Notes: generated by a model from the letters alone, not told the origin. A DNA stretch of 64,000 nt from WRGA01 sp031553395 (GCA_031553395.1 JAVBLR010000020.1:7817-71816), one strand, 5' to 3'; positions 1-8,969 are shown, numbered from the stretch's first letter. A program made the numbers and translations.

Positions 1-764
1 GTACGGAAAAAATAGAAGAAGGAGAGGAGTTTCCTTCCATTGCAGCTTTCTTATCGCAGGTTTCGTTGATGACAGATCAGGATACAGATAAAAGCGAAGA
101 TGCGGATAAGGTTACATTAATGACTATTCATGCAGCAAAAGGATTGGAATTTAAAAATGTTTTTGTTGTAGGTTTGGAGGAAGGATTGTTTCCTTCGTTC
201 CGTGCCGAAACCGAACGGGAGTTGGAAGAGGAACGCCGGTTGTTTTATGTAGCAATTACTCGTGCCGAAGATAATTGTATTATTACGTATGCGAAAAGTC
301 GCTTTCGTAATGGACAATCGGAGTTGAGCAGCCCGAGTCGTTTTTTACGGGATATTGATACTCAGTTTCTCAAAGTATCTACTCCTGAACTTTTGGATGA
401 TGGGCCATTTTCTCAACGGCAATCTCGTTCATCGTTGAATCATTGGGATAATCTTCGTAATGAAGGAGAACTTTTTTCTATGCCAAAACGGAAAGATAAA
501 ATTGTGCAACAGGAAAAAGAAAAAACACCTCCGCCGAATTTTAAACCGTTGAGTGCAATTAAAAATCCTTTTGGAGAAAGTTCGGGCGAAGATATTCACG
601 TAGGAGATATTGTTCAGCATGACAGATTTGGTGTTGGAGAGGTGATGGAAATAATTGTAATGGATGCTAATACCAGTAAAGCTCGGATTGCTTTTATCAA
701 TTCAGGAGAAAAGAATTTGTTACTGAAATTTGCAAAATTGAGAATATTGAAAAAAGGAAAATAA
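1..764 (+). CDS. UvrD/PcrA-type ATP-dependent DNA helicase, C-terminal part
   Basis: This is the 3' end of a superfamily 1 DNA helicase. The open frame runs in from the window edge (codons start at base 3), so the N-terminus and Walker A motif lie outside. Visible are helicase motif V (TIHAAKGLEF), the following GLEEGLFPS segment and motif VI (EERRLFYVAITRA), all typical of UvrD/PcrA/Rep enzymes that unwind DNA in repair and replication restart. The last 60 residues (HVGDIVQHDRFGVGEV onward) form the small basic C-terminal domain seen in PcrA-like helicases, which contacts RNA polymerase in some species. No terminator was recognised, only a repeat-rich spacer before the next gene. UvrD/PcrA is far more likely than RecB or AddA because of the short tail and the motif VI wording. 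Confidence 0.93.
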   Translation, partial: TEKIEEGEEFPSIAAFLSQVSLMTDQDTDKSEDADKVTLMTIHAAKGLEFKNVFVVGLEEGLFPSFRAETERELEEERRLFYVAITRAEDNCIITYAKSRFRNGQSELSSPSRFLRDIDTQFLKVSTPELLDDGPFSQRQSRSSLNHWDNLRNEGELFSMPKRKDKIVQQEKEKTPPPNFKPLSAIKNPFGESSGEDIHVGDIVQHDRFGVGEVMEIIVMDANTSKARIAFINSGEKNLLLKFAKLRILKKGK

Positions 765-771
765 ATATCTT

Positions 772-840
772 GGCGAAAGGCAAAGGGCTAAGGGTAAAGG
801 AATACACTCTTCGTCCTTTGTCTTTCGCCCTTGGCCCTAA
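772..840. repeat. Intergenic inverted repeat of short G/A-rich words
   Basis: Bases 772-786 pair with 815-829 at 14 of 15 positions. Between and around them the words AAGG, AAAGGG and TAAGGG recur. The element sits between the helicase and the thioesterase and could act as a transcription terminator or mRNA stabiliser. It resembles other low-complexity palindromes in this window. Confidence 0.7.
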
Positions 841-882
841 AAAATTATTATATAACTAACAACAAATAACCAACAACAAAAC

Positions 883-1338
883 ATGGAAGCAGAAAAAATT
901 GAGTATGTTTTTAATCATCAGATGCCTATTCAAGTACGTTTTAGTGATATCGATATACTTGGCCATGTAAATAATGCCATATATATGAATTATTTTGATT
1001 TGGCAAAGACTAAATATTTCGAAGCTGTAAAAGGCGATCTTATGGATTGGAGCCGTTCGGATGTGGTAGTTGCTAATGTGAACGTCAATTTTTTTCATCC
1101 GGTGTTTTTAAATGATGAGATTGTTATAAAAACCAAGGTTATTCATTTAGGCAATAAAAGTTTGAATATGATTCAACAGTTGGTTGAAATAAATACCGAC
1201 ATTGTTAAAACTGTTTGTACTACGGTGATGGTTGGCTTTGATGTGCCTACGAATAAATCAAAACCGCTTTCGGATAAATGGAAAGAAAGCATTTGTCGTT
1301 TTGAAAAAGGGATAACCGGTTGTGAATTATTTTCGTAG
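883..1338 (+). CDS. Acyl-CoA thioesterase, 4HBT hot-dog fold (YbgC/FadM-like)
   Basis: A 151-residue single-domain protein of the 4-hydroxybenzoyl-CoA thioesterase superfamily, which hydrolyses acyl-CoA or acyl-ACP thioesters in the cytoplasm. The N-terminal signature QVRFSDIDILGHVNNAIYMNYFDLAK is the classic hot-dog motif: the Asp before ILGHVNN is the expected catalytic acid, followed by the conserved HxNN. The length matches single-domain family members. It starts at an ATG preceded by an A-rich stretch with no Shine-Dalgarno, as is usual in this phylum. The natural substrate cannot be told from the sequence. It probably forms its own transcription unit, with the TonB receptor frame overlapping its 3' end if the longer receptor start is used. 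Confidence 0.88.
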   Translation: MEAEKIEYVFNHQMPIQVRFSDIDILGHVNNAIYMNYFDLAKTKYFEAVKGDLMDWSRSDVVVANVNVNFFHPVFLNDEIVIKTKVIHLGNKSLNMIQQLVEINTDIVKTVCTTVMVGFDVPTNKSKPLSDKWKESICRFEKGITGCELFS

Positions 1339-1456
1339 AGATATACAAAATTCTGTTTTTTCCCGTTTTAAGTATTCCGAATTGATATTATGTGGATTTA
1401 TTTTATTGAATACACGTTTTATTCCTGGTTTTAGTGTAAAAGCGAATTATTCATCT

Positions 1457-3871
1457 ATGCAAAAAAGAATATATTTTTTATTTCTCATATTTCTTATTCC
1501 TTTTGTTTTATTTTCTCAAAAAACGGTCAGGGTTTATGGGACTGTTTCCGATGGAAATGGAAAACCGTTAGATTTAGCAACTGTTCATGTAGAAAAATCA
1601 CTACTTATAACATTAACCAATGAAAAAGGATTTTTTTCGGTGAATGTCCCTGTAAAAGATTCTCTTACAATTGGATTTTCTTGTATGGGGTATAAAGCAA
1701 CTTCTCGGGTTATTGAACCTACCGGTGGAGATATTATGCTGACTATCAGGCTTCGTTCGACCGAATGGGTGTTGGATGAAGTTACCGTAACTACTTCAAG
1801 GAAAAGTACCGATGGCATGCAACGAATGTCTGCCGAGCAGGCACGTCTGATGCCCGATGCATCGGGAGGAAATATCGAATCTCTTATTAAAACATTAAGT
1901 GGTGTAAGTTCCAATAATGAATTAAGTTCCCAATATTCGGTACGTGGAGGAAACTTCGACGAAAATATGGTTTATGTAAATGGCGTTGAAGTTTACCGAC
2001 CATTACTTGTACGGTCGGGACAGCAAGAAGGATTGAGTTTTGTTAATTCGGATTTAGTATCGGAATTGAGTTTTTCTGCCGGAGGTTTTGATAACCGCTA
2101 TGGAGATAAAATGTCGTCGGTATTGGATATTACATATAAAAAGCCGGAACGTCCGATAGAAGGCTCTGTTTCGGCAAGTTTATTAGGTGCAACAGCATAT
2201 TTTGGTCAGAAGAGTAGTAAATTTTCCCAGATTCATGGATTCAGGTATAAAACGTCATCTTCATTATTAGGAACATTAGACACGAAGGGAGAATATAATC
2301 CTAATTTTTTGGATTATCAGATGTTTATGACGTATGATTTTTCACCGAAATGGGAAATCAGTTTATTAGGTAACTTTTCCCGCAACCAATACAATTTTGT
2401 TCCCGAAGAACGAACCACATCTTTTGGAACATTGGAAGATGCAAAGCAGTTTATGGTTTATTTCGATGGGAAAGAACAAGACCAGTTTTTAACTGGTTTT
2501 GGAGCATTAAATCTTACTACCCGTGCAATTAAAAATACGGTATTGTCGCTTATAGCTTCGGCATTTACAACAAATGAAACGGAAACGTATGATATTTCCG
2601 GCGAATATTGGTTGAGTGAGCTAAATATGGATACGGATGCGGGAACTTCTACTGCAGGAGAGGCTTTGGCCGTAGGTGCTTATCACGAACACGCGCGAAA
2701 TCGGTTAAATTCTTCGGTGGTTAATATTTCTCATGTTGGTTCTACCCGGGTTGCAGGAAATGATATTCGTTGGGGATTGTCGTTGCAACAGGAAAAAATA
2801 GATGACCGCATCCGGGAGTGGGAGAGACGGGATTCGGCCGGATATAACTGGCCTCATTCTGATGAAGCTATAAAAATGGTTTATAACTTGTTTTCCCGTA
2901 ATACAATGAATTCGACCCGGTTTAATGCTTACCTTCAGGATACGTATAAATTCAGGGTAAAGGAAGGTTTATTTGCAATTACCGGAGGAGCTCGAGTCGG
3001 ATATTGGGATTATAATAAAGAATGGATTTTTAGTCCGCGTTTTAATTTCGCATTTATTCCTAATTGGAAAAAGGATTTTGTTTTTCGTATTGCAACAGGA
3101 GTTTATTATCAAACACCCTTTTATAAAGAACTCAGAGATACAGTAATGACATCGAATGGGAATTGTGTTGTTCAGTTGAATGAAAATATAAAGTCTCAGC
3201 GTTCGGTTCAGTTTGTTGGAGGAATGGATTATAGTTTCCAGGCTATTGAGCGTTCTTTTAAATTTACGACAGAGGTTTATTATAAGAAAATGACGAACTT
3301 AATTCCGTATACAACCGATAATGTGAGAATACGATATGCCGGAGAAAATATATCTTCGGGTTATGCAATGGGTATTGATATGAGGATGTTTGGTGAATTT
3401 GTTCCTGGAACGGATTCATGGTTGAGCGTTTCGTTTATGAAATCGGAAGAAACAATTAATGGAGTTACAGTTCCTCGTCCAACAGATCAGTTATATAATA
3501 TTTCCTTGTTTTTTCAGGATTATTTTCCGGGTCATCCAAAATGGAAAATGCAATTACAGGGACATTTAGCTGATGGATTGCCTTTTTCTCCTCCATCAAA
3601 AGGGTATGAAGCCAGAACCTACCGTACACCTGCTTACAGGCGTGTAGATATTGGATTATCCCGTCAATTGATTGGCTCGGATAACCGGAAAACGTCCGGA
3701 GCATTACAGTCTATCCGGAATATGTGGATAGGAGTGGATATTTTTAATTTGTTGGATATCAAAAATGTTAACTCATATTATTGGATAACAGATGTTTATA
3801 ATCAACAATATGCCGTGCCTAATTATCTTACAGGAAGACAACTTAATGTGAGATTGTTGATTGACTTTTAA
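1457..3871 (+). CDS. TonB-dependent outer-membrane receptor with CarboxypepD_reg-like domain
   Basis: A roughly 804-residue outer-membrane active transporter. I place the start at base 1457 because it gives a clean signal peptide (MQKRIYFLFLIFLIPFVLFSQ). The longer frame from 1322 overlaps the thioesterase and carries non-signal-like residues. After the signal comes a carboxypeptidase-regulatory-like beta domain (VRVYGTVSDGNGKPLDLATV), then a plug domain (GGNIESLIKTLSGVSSNNELSSQYSVRGGNFDENMVYVNG) and a beta-barrel ending in the aromatic-terminated strand LNVRLLIDF. No SusD partner lies next to it, so it is not an obvious polysaccharide-utilisation pair. The barrel resembles stand-alone receptors for siderophores, metals or peptides. 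The ligand is unknown. Its stop lies one base from the convergent ung stop. Confidence 0.9.
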   Translation: MQKRIYFLFLIFLIPFVLFSQKTVRVYGTVSDGNGKPLDLATVHVEKSLLITLTNEKGFFSVNVPVKDSLTIGFSCMGYKATSRVIEPTGGDIMLTIRLRSTEWVLDEVTVTTSRKSTDGMQRMSAEQARLMPDASGGNIESLIKTLSGVSSNNELSSQYSVRGGNFDENMVYVNGVEVYRPLLVRSGQQEGLSFVNSDLVSELSFSAGGFDNRYGDKMSSVLDITYKKPERPIEGSVSASLLGATAYFGQKSSKFSQIHGFRYKTSSSLLGTLDTKGEYNPNFLDYQMFMTYDFSPKWEISLLGNFSRNQYNFVPEERTTSFGTLEDAKQFMVYFDGKEQDQFLTGFGALNLTTRAIKNTVLSLIASAFTTNETETYDISGEYWLSELNMDTDAGTSTAGEALAVGAYHEHARNRLNSSVVNISHVGSTRVAGNDIRWGLSLQQEKIDDRIREWERRDSAGYNWPHSDEAIKMVYNLFSRNTMNSTRFNAYLQDTYKFRVKEGLFAITGGARVGYWDYNKEWIFSPRFNFAFIPNWKKDFVFRIATGVYYQTPFYKELRDTVMTSNGNCVVQLNENIKSQRSVQFVGGMDYSFQAIERSFKFTTEVYYKKMTNLIPYTTDNVRIRYAGENISSGYAMGIDMRMFGEFVPGTDSWLSVSFMKSEETINGVTVPRPTDQLYNISLFFQDYFPGHPKWKMQLQGHLADGLPFSPPSKGYEARTYRTPAYRRVDIGLSRQLIGSDNRKTSGALQSIRNMWIGVDIFNLLDIKNVNSYYWITDVYNQQYAVPNYLTGRQLNVRLLIDF

Positions 3872-3872
3872 T

Positions 3873-4559
3873 TCACCATTGGATTGGATCCATACCCATA
3901 GAAATCAAGAATTCATTGGTTTTGCTGAAATGTTTATTCCCAAAAAATCCTCGGTGTGCAGATAATGGAGATGGATGTGCCGATGAAAGCACAAGGTGTT
4001 TTTGTTTGTTTATAAACGCTCCTTTTCTTTGGGCATATGTACCCCATAATATAAAAACCAAATTTTTCTTTTTTTCTGTCAAAATGCGAATAACAGCATC
4101 TGTAAACTCTTCCCATCCTTTGTTTTGATGAGATGCTGCTTCATGTGCCCTAATAGTAAGGGTTGCATTCAATAATAATATTCCCTGATTTGCCCAGCGT
4201 GTAAGATTTCCACTTAAAGGAGGAAAAATACCTAAATCCTGATATATTTCCTTGAAAATGTTGTAAAGCGATGGTGGAAATTTTATCCCTTCATTTACGG
4301 AAAAACAAAGTCCGTGAGCGTGATAAGGGTTATGATCGGGATCTTGTCCTAAAATAACTATTTTGACTTTATCGAATGGACATAAGTCAAAAGCATTAAA
4401 AATATGTTTTCCTGAAGGATAAATAGTTCTTGTTCGGTATTCTTCTTTTATAAACGCAATTAATTTCTTGAAATAATCTTTCTGAAATTCTTGCAATAGT
4501 TCACTTTTCCAACTCTCTTCGATGGAAACATTAACATCTTCATTCATAATATTATTCAT
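3873..4559 (-). CDS. ung: Uracil-DNA glycosylase, family 1 (UNG), with altered active-site loop
   Basis: A 228-residue base-excision repair enzyme that removes uracil from DNA. Diagnostic parts are present: the GQD of motif A with the water-activating Asp, the LLNATLT strand with the uracil-binding Asn, GWEEFTDAVI, and the minor-groove loop HPSPLSAHRGFFG with its catalytic His. The unusual point is motif A, which reads GQDPDHNPYHAHGL instead of GQDPYHGPGQAHGL. The Tyr that normally packs against C5 of uracil and keeps thymine out is Asp here. The reading frame and the rest of the protein are intact, so this is not simple decay. The start could be the first ATG or the one four codons on (base 4547). 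The gene is convergent with the TonB receptor and stands alone. Confidence 0.95.
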   Translation of the reverse strand: MNNIMNEDVNVSIEESWKSELLQEFQKDYFKKLIAFIKEEYRTRTIYPSGKHIFNAFDLCPFDKVKIVILGQDPDHNPYHAHGLCFSVNEGIKFPPSLYNIFKEIYQDLGIFPPLSGNLTRWANQGILLLNATLTIRAHEAASHQNKGWEEFTDAVIRILTEKKKNLVFILWGTYAQRKGAFINKQKHLVLSSAHPSPLSAHRGFFGNKHFSKTNEFLISMGMDPIQW

Positions 4560-4870
4560 TCAATTAATAAGAGCTTGAACTTGTTTCTATTTTACATATT
4601 ATTCTATTTTGAATGGTATATTTTTAAGGTGTTTGAATTTGATAGTTACGCTGTATTTATTTTGTTGAATTATTTTAGATAATGATGATTTTTAACCAAA
4701 TGATAGGGTGTTTTTATTCTAAAGAAGCTCCTTAATTTTATAGCAAATTTAATATATATTTTATTAATTACATTGTTTTTTAACCATTCTATTAAGTAAA
4801 TATATGTTAATAAAAAAGGACATTCGGTATCTTCCGAACGTCCTTTTAAATTTTGAAAATAGGAGAGTTA
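4560..4870. other. 311-base intergenic stretch between ung and the OmpA-like gene
   Basis: Very A/T-rich. It holds the terminator described at 4812-4847 for the gene to the right. I see no open frame of note, no RNA gene and no convincing TAnnTTTG box for ung on the minus strand. Confidence 0.5.
4812..4847 (-). terminator. Rho-independent terminator of the OmpA-like gene
   Basis: AAAAGGAC-A-TTCGG pairs with CCGAA-C-GTCCTTTT across a six-base loop, with one internal mismatch and A/T tracts on both sides. It lies 24 bases beyond the stop codon at 4871 on the minus strand. The A tract makes it potentially bidirectional. Confidence 0.85.
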
Positions 4871-5998
4871 TTATTTTTGAGTTACTCTAACATCAATACG
4901 ACGGTTTACAGCCCGGCAATAATCAGTATCATTTGCTTTACAAATAGGATGTTGAGAACCATAACCTTCGTAAGTTACACGATTTGCATCAATACCTAAA
5001 GCAATAAGCTTTTCAGCTGTTATTTTTGCTCTTTCTGTAGAAAGCTTCATATTGATTTCATCTGTTCCGGTATTGTCTGTGTATCCTCCCATCTTGATTT
5101 GAGAATTGGGGAAGAACTTCATAATCATTGCTACATTTTTCAATTGATTTTCGGATTCAGGGGTGAGGCTTGCTTTTCCTGTTTCGAAATACAATCTATC
5201 CAATGTTATCCAGTCTTTGCTCTTGTCTAAAGTATCAACTTTAGCTTCAGAATTTAAAAAAGTAAATAACTTGAATTCAGAACTGTTTTGTCCAATTCTC
5301 CATTCTTTACCATCGGGTAGTGTTACCGCAATTGTATCTCCAGTATCATAAATGAAGTTATTTGTCAAGGAATCCAATTTTCCTTTGATATTATCCATTA
5401 TGCTTGTTGCAGAATCTGCAGGTGCAATGATTTCGATAGGAGCAACATTCGGATTTGAGCATTTATCATTATTGCAGCATTTTTTCCAGCAGAATAATAA
5501 AATCAGTAGGAATATAATTAATAATAATATCCACCACCAACTGAATTTGCATTTTTTCTTATCATCATCGTCATCTTCTTCCAGAATCGGGGCTGTTACT
5601 TCTATCGGAGCAAATTCGTCAAGATCTTCTAATTCGTAACTTCCTTTTTCAAAAGGTTTAGTTTCTTCTATTTCAGCTACTTCAATTCCATACTGTTTCG
5701 CATGTTCACAAATTGCATCAAAATCTTCTTTGGTCCAAAGCTCTACTAAAGCAAGCCTTTCTCCGTTTTTTAAAATAACCAATTCATCTTCTCTTTCAAA
5801 AAATAGCTTTTCATGTCCTTGAGCTTCTTTTTCCGGAACAATAATATTGTCGGTAAAACTCTTTGGATTAAGCGATTTAGGAAAAGCTTGTTGCAAATCA
5901 GATAGCGTAGAATCAGGATGTAATTTCAGATAAGCATTAATAATGCCTAATGCTGTACGGCTTTGGGATTTCCCGTAAACACGAATTTTAGCTTTCAT
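4871..5998 (-). CDS. Membrane-anchored OmpA-family protein with N-terminal cytoplasmic domain
   Basis: A 375-residue protein with three parts. Residues 1-110 form an unrecognised soluble domain (KAKIRVYGKSQSRTALGI...) with no signal peptide. It is followed by an acidic linker with a run of Asp, then one very hydrophobic segment (WWWILLLIIFLLILLFCW) flanked by Lys and Cys clusters. The C-terminal 120 residues are an OmpA/MotB-type peptidoglycan-binding domain (LYFETGKASLTPESENQL, GGYTDNTGTDEINMKLSTERA, NRRIDVRV) with the expected Asp and Arg ligands for diaminopimelate. The layout implies an inner-membrane protein with its N-terminus in the cytoplasm and its C-terminus on the cell wall, rather than an outer-membrane barrel. 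The function of the N-terminal domain is unknown. Confidence 0.85.
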   Translation of the reverse strand: MKAKIRVYGKSQSRTALGIINAYLKLHPDSTLSDLQQAFPKSLNPKSFTDNIIVPEKEAQGHEKLFFEREDELVILKNGERLALVELWTKEDFDAICEHAKQYGIEVAEIEETKPFEKGSYELEDLDEFAPIEVTAPILEEDDDDDKKKCKFSWWWILLLIIFLLILLFCWKKCCNNDKCSNPNVAPIEIIAPADSATSIMDNIKGKLDSLTNNFIYDTGDTIAVTLPDGKEWRIGQNSSEFKLFTFLNSEAKVDTLDKSKDWITLDRLYFETGKASLTPESENQLKNVAMIMKFFPNSQIKMGGYTDNTGTDEINMKLSTERAKITAEKLIALGIDANRVTYEGYGSQHPICKANDTDYCRAVNRRIDVRVTQK

Positions 5999-6037
5999 AA
6001 TTAATTCAATTTGTTAGACTTAAAGAATAATACCTGT

Positions 6038-6045
6038 CAAAAGTA
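6038..6045 (-). promoter_or_regulatory. Candidate -7 promoter box (TACTTTTG) for the OmpA-like gene
   Basis: On the minus strand this reads TACTTTTG, matching the Bacteroidetes -7 consensus TAnnTTTG. It would start transcription about 30 bases upstream of the ATG. No clear -33 TTTG is seen at the expected distance. Confidence 0.5.
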
Positions 6046-6260
6046 GTTTATTTAATCATTCATTGTGGTGTGAAAATATTTTTTTCGACCTCTTTTCCTT
6101 TTTTTGCATTAAGTATTGGGATATTTGTCCGTGTTGTTGGTGTTTTTATTATTGTGTTAAAAAAAATTATTTTAGGTTATTGATTGTTTCCATTTAGTTT
6201 TATAATTTTAAAATCAGAGATTATATTTAGAATTACCTTTTCTTCAAAATTGCACAAAAG

Positions 6261-6287
6261 AACCTCATGTTTATCACACATGAGGTT
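6261..6287 (-). terminator. Rho-independent terminator of pheS
   Basis: A perfect 10-base stem, AACCTCATGT with ACATGAGGTT, across a seven-base loop. On the minus strand it is followed by a short T-rich stretch. It starts 22 bases past the pheS stop. Confidence 0.85.
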
Positions 6288-6308
6288 TTTATAAAAGCTT
6301 AATATTGA

Positions 6309-7328
6309 TTAATATGCTGTTTCAAACTGCTGAAGAAAACGTATATCATTTTCTGAAAACATACGCAGGTCTTTAACTTGATATTTCAGGTTTGTAATAC
6401 GCTCTATTCCCATTCCCAATGCATATCCTGAATATATTTTACTGTCTATTCCACAATTATCCAACACATTCGGATCGACCATACCGCAACCAAGTATTTC
6501 TACCCAACCGGTATATTTACAAAATGGACATCCTTTTCCTCCACATAAATTACACGAAATATCCATTTCTGCAGACGGCTCGGTAAATGGGAAATACGAT
6601 GGACGCAAGCGAATCTTGGTATTTGCTCCAAACATCTCTTTGGCAAAAAATAACAATGCTTGTTTCAAATCGGCAAATGAAACATCTTTGTCTACATACA
6701 AGGCTTCTATTTGATGAAAAAAGCAATGTGCACGATAAGAGATTGCTTCATTACGATACACTCTTCCCGGACAAATAATGCGGATAGGTGGTTGCGTTTT
6801 TTCCATTATCCGTGTTTGTACCGAAGATGTGTGTGTACGCAATAAAATTTCAGGGCTACGTTGGATAAAAAATGTATCTTGCATATCCCTTGCCGGATGA
6901 TCATCGGCAAAGTTCAACGAAGAGAAAACATGCCAATCATCTTCAATTTCAGGTCCTTCGGCAATGCTGAATCCAAGGCGGGCAAAAATTTCACAGATTT
7001 CATTTTTTACGATTGAAAGAGGATGCCGTGTACCAAGGGAAACAGGATAAGAAGTACGAGTTAAATCAATATCAGTATCTCCCAAATTTGCATTATCAAA
7101 TGATTCTTTTAGTTCATTAATTTTGGTTTGTGCCTTATCTTTCAATTCATTAAGTGTTTTTCCAACTTCTCTTTTTTCTTCGGCTGCCAAACCGCGGAAG
7201 TCATTGAATAACTGAGTTATTTCTCCTTTCTTGCTTAAATATTTTATGCGAAGAGTTTCTAGTTCTTCGGCGCTTGAAGCCTTTAAATTATCTATATCCG
7301 ACAGTAGTTTTTTTATTTTATCAGTCAT
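6309..7328 (-). CDS. pheS: Phenylalanine-tRNA ligase alpha subunit
   Basis: Catalytic subunit of the alpha2beta2 class II synthetase that charges tRNA-Phe. At 339 residues it has the usual length. The N-terminal 90 residues are a coiled-coil tRNA-binding arm. Then come motif 1 (LGTRHPLSIVKNEICEIF), the GPEIEDDWHVFSSLNFADDHPARDMQDTFF block, motif 2 (RTHTSSVQTR...GRVYRNE) and motif 3 near the end (GYALGMGIERITNLKY). A Cys-rich insert (CNLCGGKGCPFCKYTGW) just before LGCGMVDPNVL resembles a zinc knuckle and is common in PheS of this phylum. pheT is not adjacent. The gene follows proB by 50 bases on the same strand, so lrp-proB-pheS may be one transcript. Confidence 0.97.
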   Translation of the reverse strand: MTDKIKKLLSDIDNLKASSAEELETLRIKYLSKKGEITQLFNDFRGLAAEEKREVGKTLNELKDKAQTKINELKESFDNANLGDTDIDLTRTSYPVSLGTRHPLSIVKNEICEIFARLGFSIAEGPEIEDDWHVFSSLNFADDHPARDMQDTFFIQRSPEILLRTHTSSVQTRIMEKTQPPIRIICPGRVYRNEAISYRAHCFFHQIEALYVDKDVSFADLKQALLFFAKEMFGANTKIRLRPSYFPFTEPSAEMDISCNLCGGKGCPFCKYTGWVEILGCGMVDPNVLDNCGIDSKIYSGYALGMGIERITNLKYQVKDLRMFSENDIRFLQQFETAY

Positions 7329-7378
7329 ATCTATGTTTTTTTATTGTTTTCCGTTAATTGTATTGATAATTCAATTAA

Positions 7379-8464
7379 TTAATCAATATGTAAATAATCG
7401 TAATGTATAACAGGTTTACCTCCTTGTTTACCAATTAGTTCTTTTATCTGTACACTGTTGTATTTTACTTTTCCCAATCCGATTTGTATCTTATCATTAT
7501 CCATGATTTTTACAATATCATCTTTCTCAAAATCTCCGGTTATTCCGGTTATTCCAACCGGAAGAAGACTTGTTGCATTACTCCCTGTTAATGCATCTTT
7601 GGCTCCGGCATTTATATAAATTTCTCCTTTGGCAAATCCGTCGGAATGGGCAATCCATTTTTTAATATTTGAAGCAGGATTGTTATTTGGAATAAATAAC
7701 GTGCAAACTTCTTTGCTTTCTTTTTCTAATAAAGATGTGAGAATATTATCTTTTTTCCCATTAGCAATGATAACACTAATTCCTTCATTAGCAACTTTTC
7801 GGGCAATACTGTATTTGGTCATCATACCTCCACGTCCGAATTGTGATTTACTGGTTTGGATAAATCCGGTTAATTCTTGCTTCTTGTCATTTATTTCAAG
7901 AATTACTTTCGAAGCAGGGTCGGAAGGATTCCCATTATATATACCATCTACATTGCTTAAAATAATAAGCGCTTCCATATTCATCATAGTTGCAATTAAT
8001 CCTGAAAGCTCGTCATTGTCGGTGAACATCAATTCGGTAACAGAGATTGTATCGTTTTCGTTAACAATCGGTATTACCTTGTTTTCCAACATGCTCGACA
8101 TGCAGTTTTTTTGATTAAGATAATGGCGACGGGATGCGAAATTCTCTTTTGTTGTCAATACTTGCCCACAAAAAATATCGTGTTCCCGAAAAAGTTCGTA
8201 ATAATGATTGATAAGTTTAGCTTGCCCAACTGCCGAAAAAACTTGCCGCGCAGAAACTGCATCCAATTTGTTTTTGAGTTTCAATTCACTTCGACCTGAA
8301 GCAACTGCTCCGGAAGAAATCATTATAATTTCAATGCCGTTTTTATGTAATTGCGCTATTTGGGCTACAAGTGCAGACATACGATCAGTGTCTAAGGTTC
8401 CATCAGCTTTTGTTAGCACATTACTGCCTATTTTAACCGCAATTCTTTTATATTTAAAGTTCAT
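7379..8464 (-). CDS. proB: Glutamate 5-kinase with C-terminal PUA domain
   Basis: Phosphorylates glutamate to gamma-glutamyl phosphate, the first step of proline synthesis. Residues 1-255 are an amino-acid-kinase domain: KIGSNVLTKADG nucleotide loop, MISSGAVASGR, NENDTISV and SNVDGIYNGNP. The C-terminal part from about 275 (GEIYINAGAKDALTGSNATSLLPVGITGI) is the PUA domain typical of bacterial ProB. I use the ATG at 8464. The open frame could begin three codons earlier at a GTG, but the ATG gives the standard MNFKYKRIAVKIGSN start. proA is not in the window. Proline feedback inhibition would be expected from the family and is not visible here. Confidence 0.96.
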   Translation of the reverse strand: MNFKYKRIAVKIGSNVLTKADGTLDTDRMSALVAQIAQLHKNGIEIIMISSGAVASGRSELKLKNKLDAVSARQVFSAVGQAKLINHYYELFREHDIFCGQVLTTKENFASRRHYLNQKNCMSSMLENKVIPIVNENDTISVTELMFTDNDELSGLIATMMNMEALIILSNVDGIYNGNPSDPASKVILEINDKKQELTGFIQTSKSQFGRGGMMTKYSIARKVANEGISVIIANGKKDNILTSLLEKESKEVCTLFIPNNNPASNIKKWIAHSDGFAKGEIYINAGAKDALTGSNATSLLPVGITGITGDFEKDDIVKIMDNDKIQIGLGKVKYNSVQIKELIGKQGGKPVIHYDYLHID

Positions 8465-8507
8465 ATTTAACACTTCAAACTCAGTATAAGATTTGTATAT
8501 TGAGAGA

Positions 8508-8969
8508 TTACGCTTCGCGAATTGGGAATTCCCTTACAAATCGTTCATCTAAAGAAATCAGTGTTTCGGTTTCCGTAACACCTTTTATTTCTTGTATCTT
8601 ATTATTTAATAAATCCATAAGATGCTCATTGTCTTTGGCATAAAGTTTTACCAGCATCGAGTATGGGCCTGTTGTAAAATGACATTCTACTATTTCAGGT
8701 ATTTTTTCAAATTCGGGTACAACATCTTTATACATCGACCCTTTCTCCAATTTTACACCAATGTAAGTGCACGTCTTAAATCCTAAAGACTTGGGATTGA
8801 CATGATACCCCGAACCAACAATGATATTCAAATCAATCATCCTTTGTACTCTTTGGTGTATTGCCGCACGCGAGACCCCACATTCGGCTGCAACATCTTT
8901 AAAAGGTATACGGGCATTGTGAGATATGATTTCCAATATCTGCTTGTCTAGCTTATCTATTTTTTCCAT
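8508..8969 (-). CDS. Lrp/AsnC family transcriptional regulator
   Basis: A 153-residue feast/famine regulator. Residues 1-60 form a winged helix-turn-helix (LDKQILEIISHNARIPFKDVAAECGVSRAAIHQRVQRM). Residues 70-150 form the RAM/Lrp effector domain (YIGVKLEKGSMYKDVVPEFEKIPEIVECHFTTGPYSMLVKLYA), which binds amino acids and mediates octamer formation. The gene lies directly upstream of proB on the same strand with a 43-base gap, so it may sense an amino acid and control proline or nitrogen metabolism. That link is inferred from position only. A minus-strand box CAAATGTA (8995-9002) just upstream matches the inverted -7 consensus. Confidence 0.92.
   Translation of the reverse strand: MEKIDKLDKQILEIISHNARIPFKDVAAECGVSRAAIHQRVQRMIDLNIIVGSGYHVNPKSLGFKTCTYIGVKLEKGSMYKDVVPEFEKIPEIVECHFTTGPYSMLVKLYAKDNEHLMDLLNNKIQEIKGVTETETLISLDERFVREFPIREA

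Larger units (their letters stand above)
5999..6308. other. 310-base intergenic stretch: promoter side of the OmpA-like gene and end of pheS
   Basis: Holds a minus-strand -7 box near 6038-6045 and the pheS terminator at 6261-6287. The middle part is T-rich with no recognisable gene or RNA. Confidence 0.5.

Noticed and set aside
1322..1456. A longer start for the TonB receptor
   Set aside because: It overlaps the thioesterase and puts a non-signal sequence in front of a perfect signal peptide at 1457.
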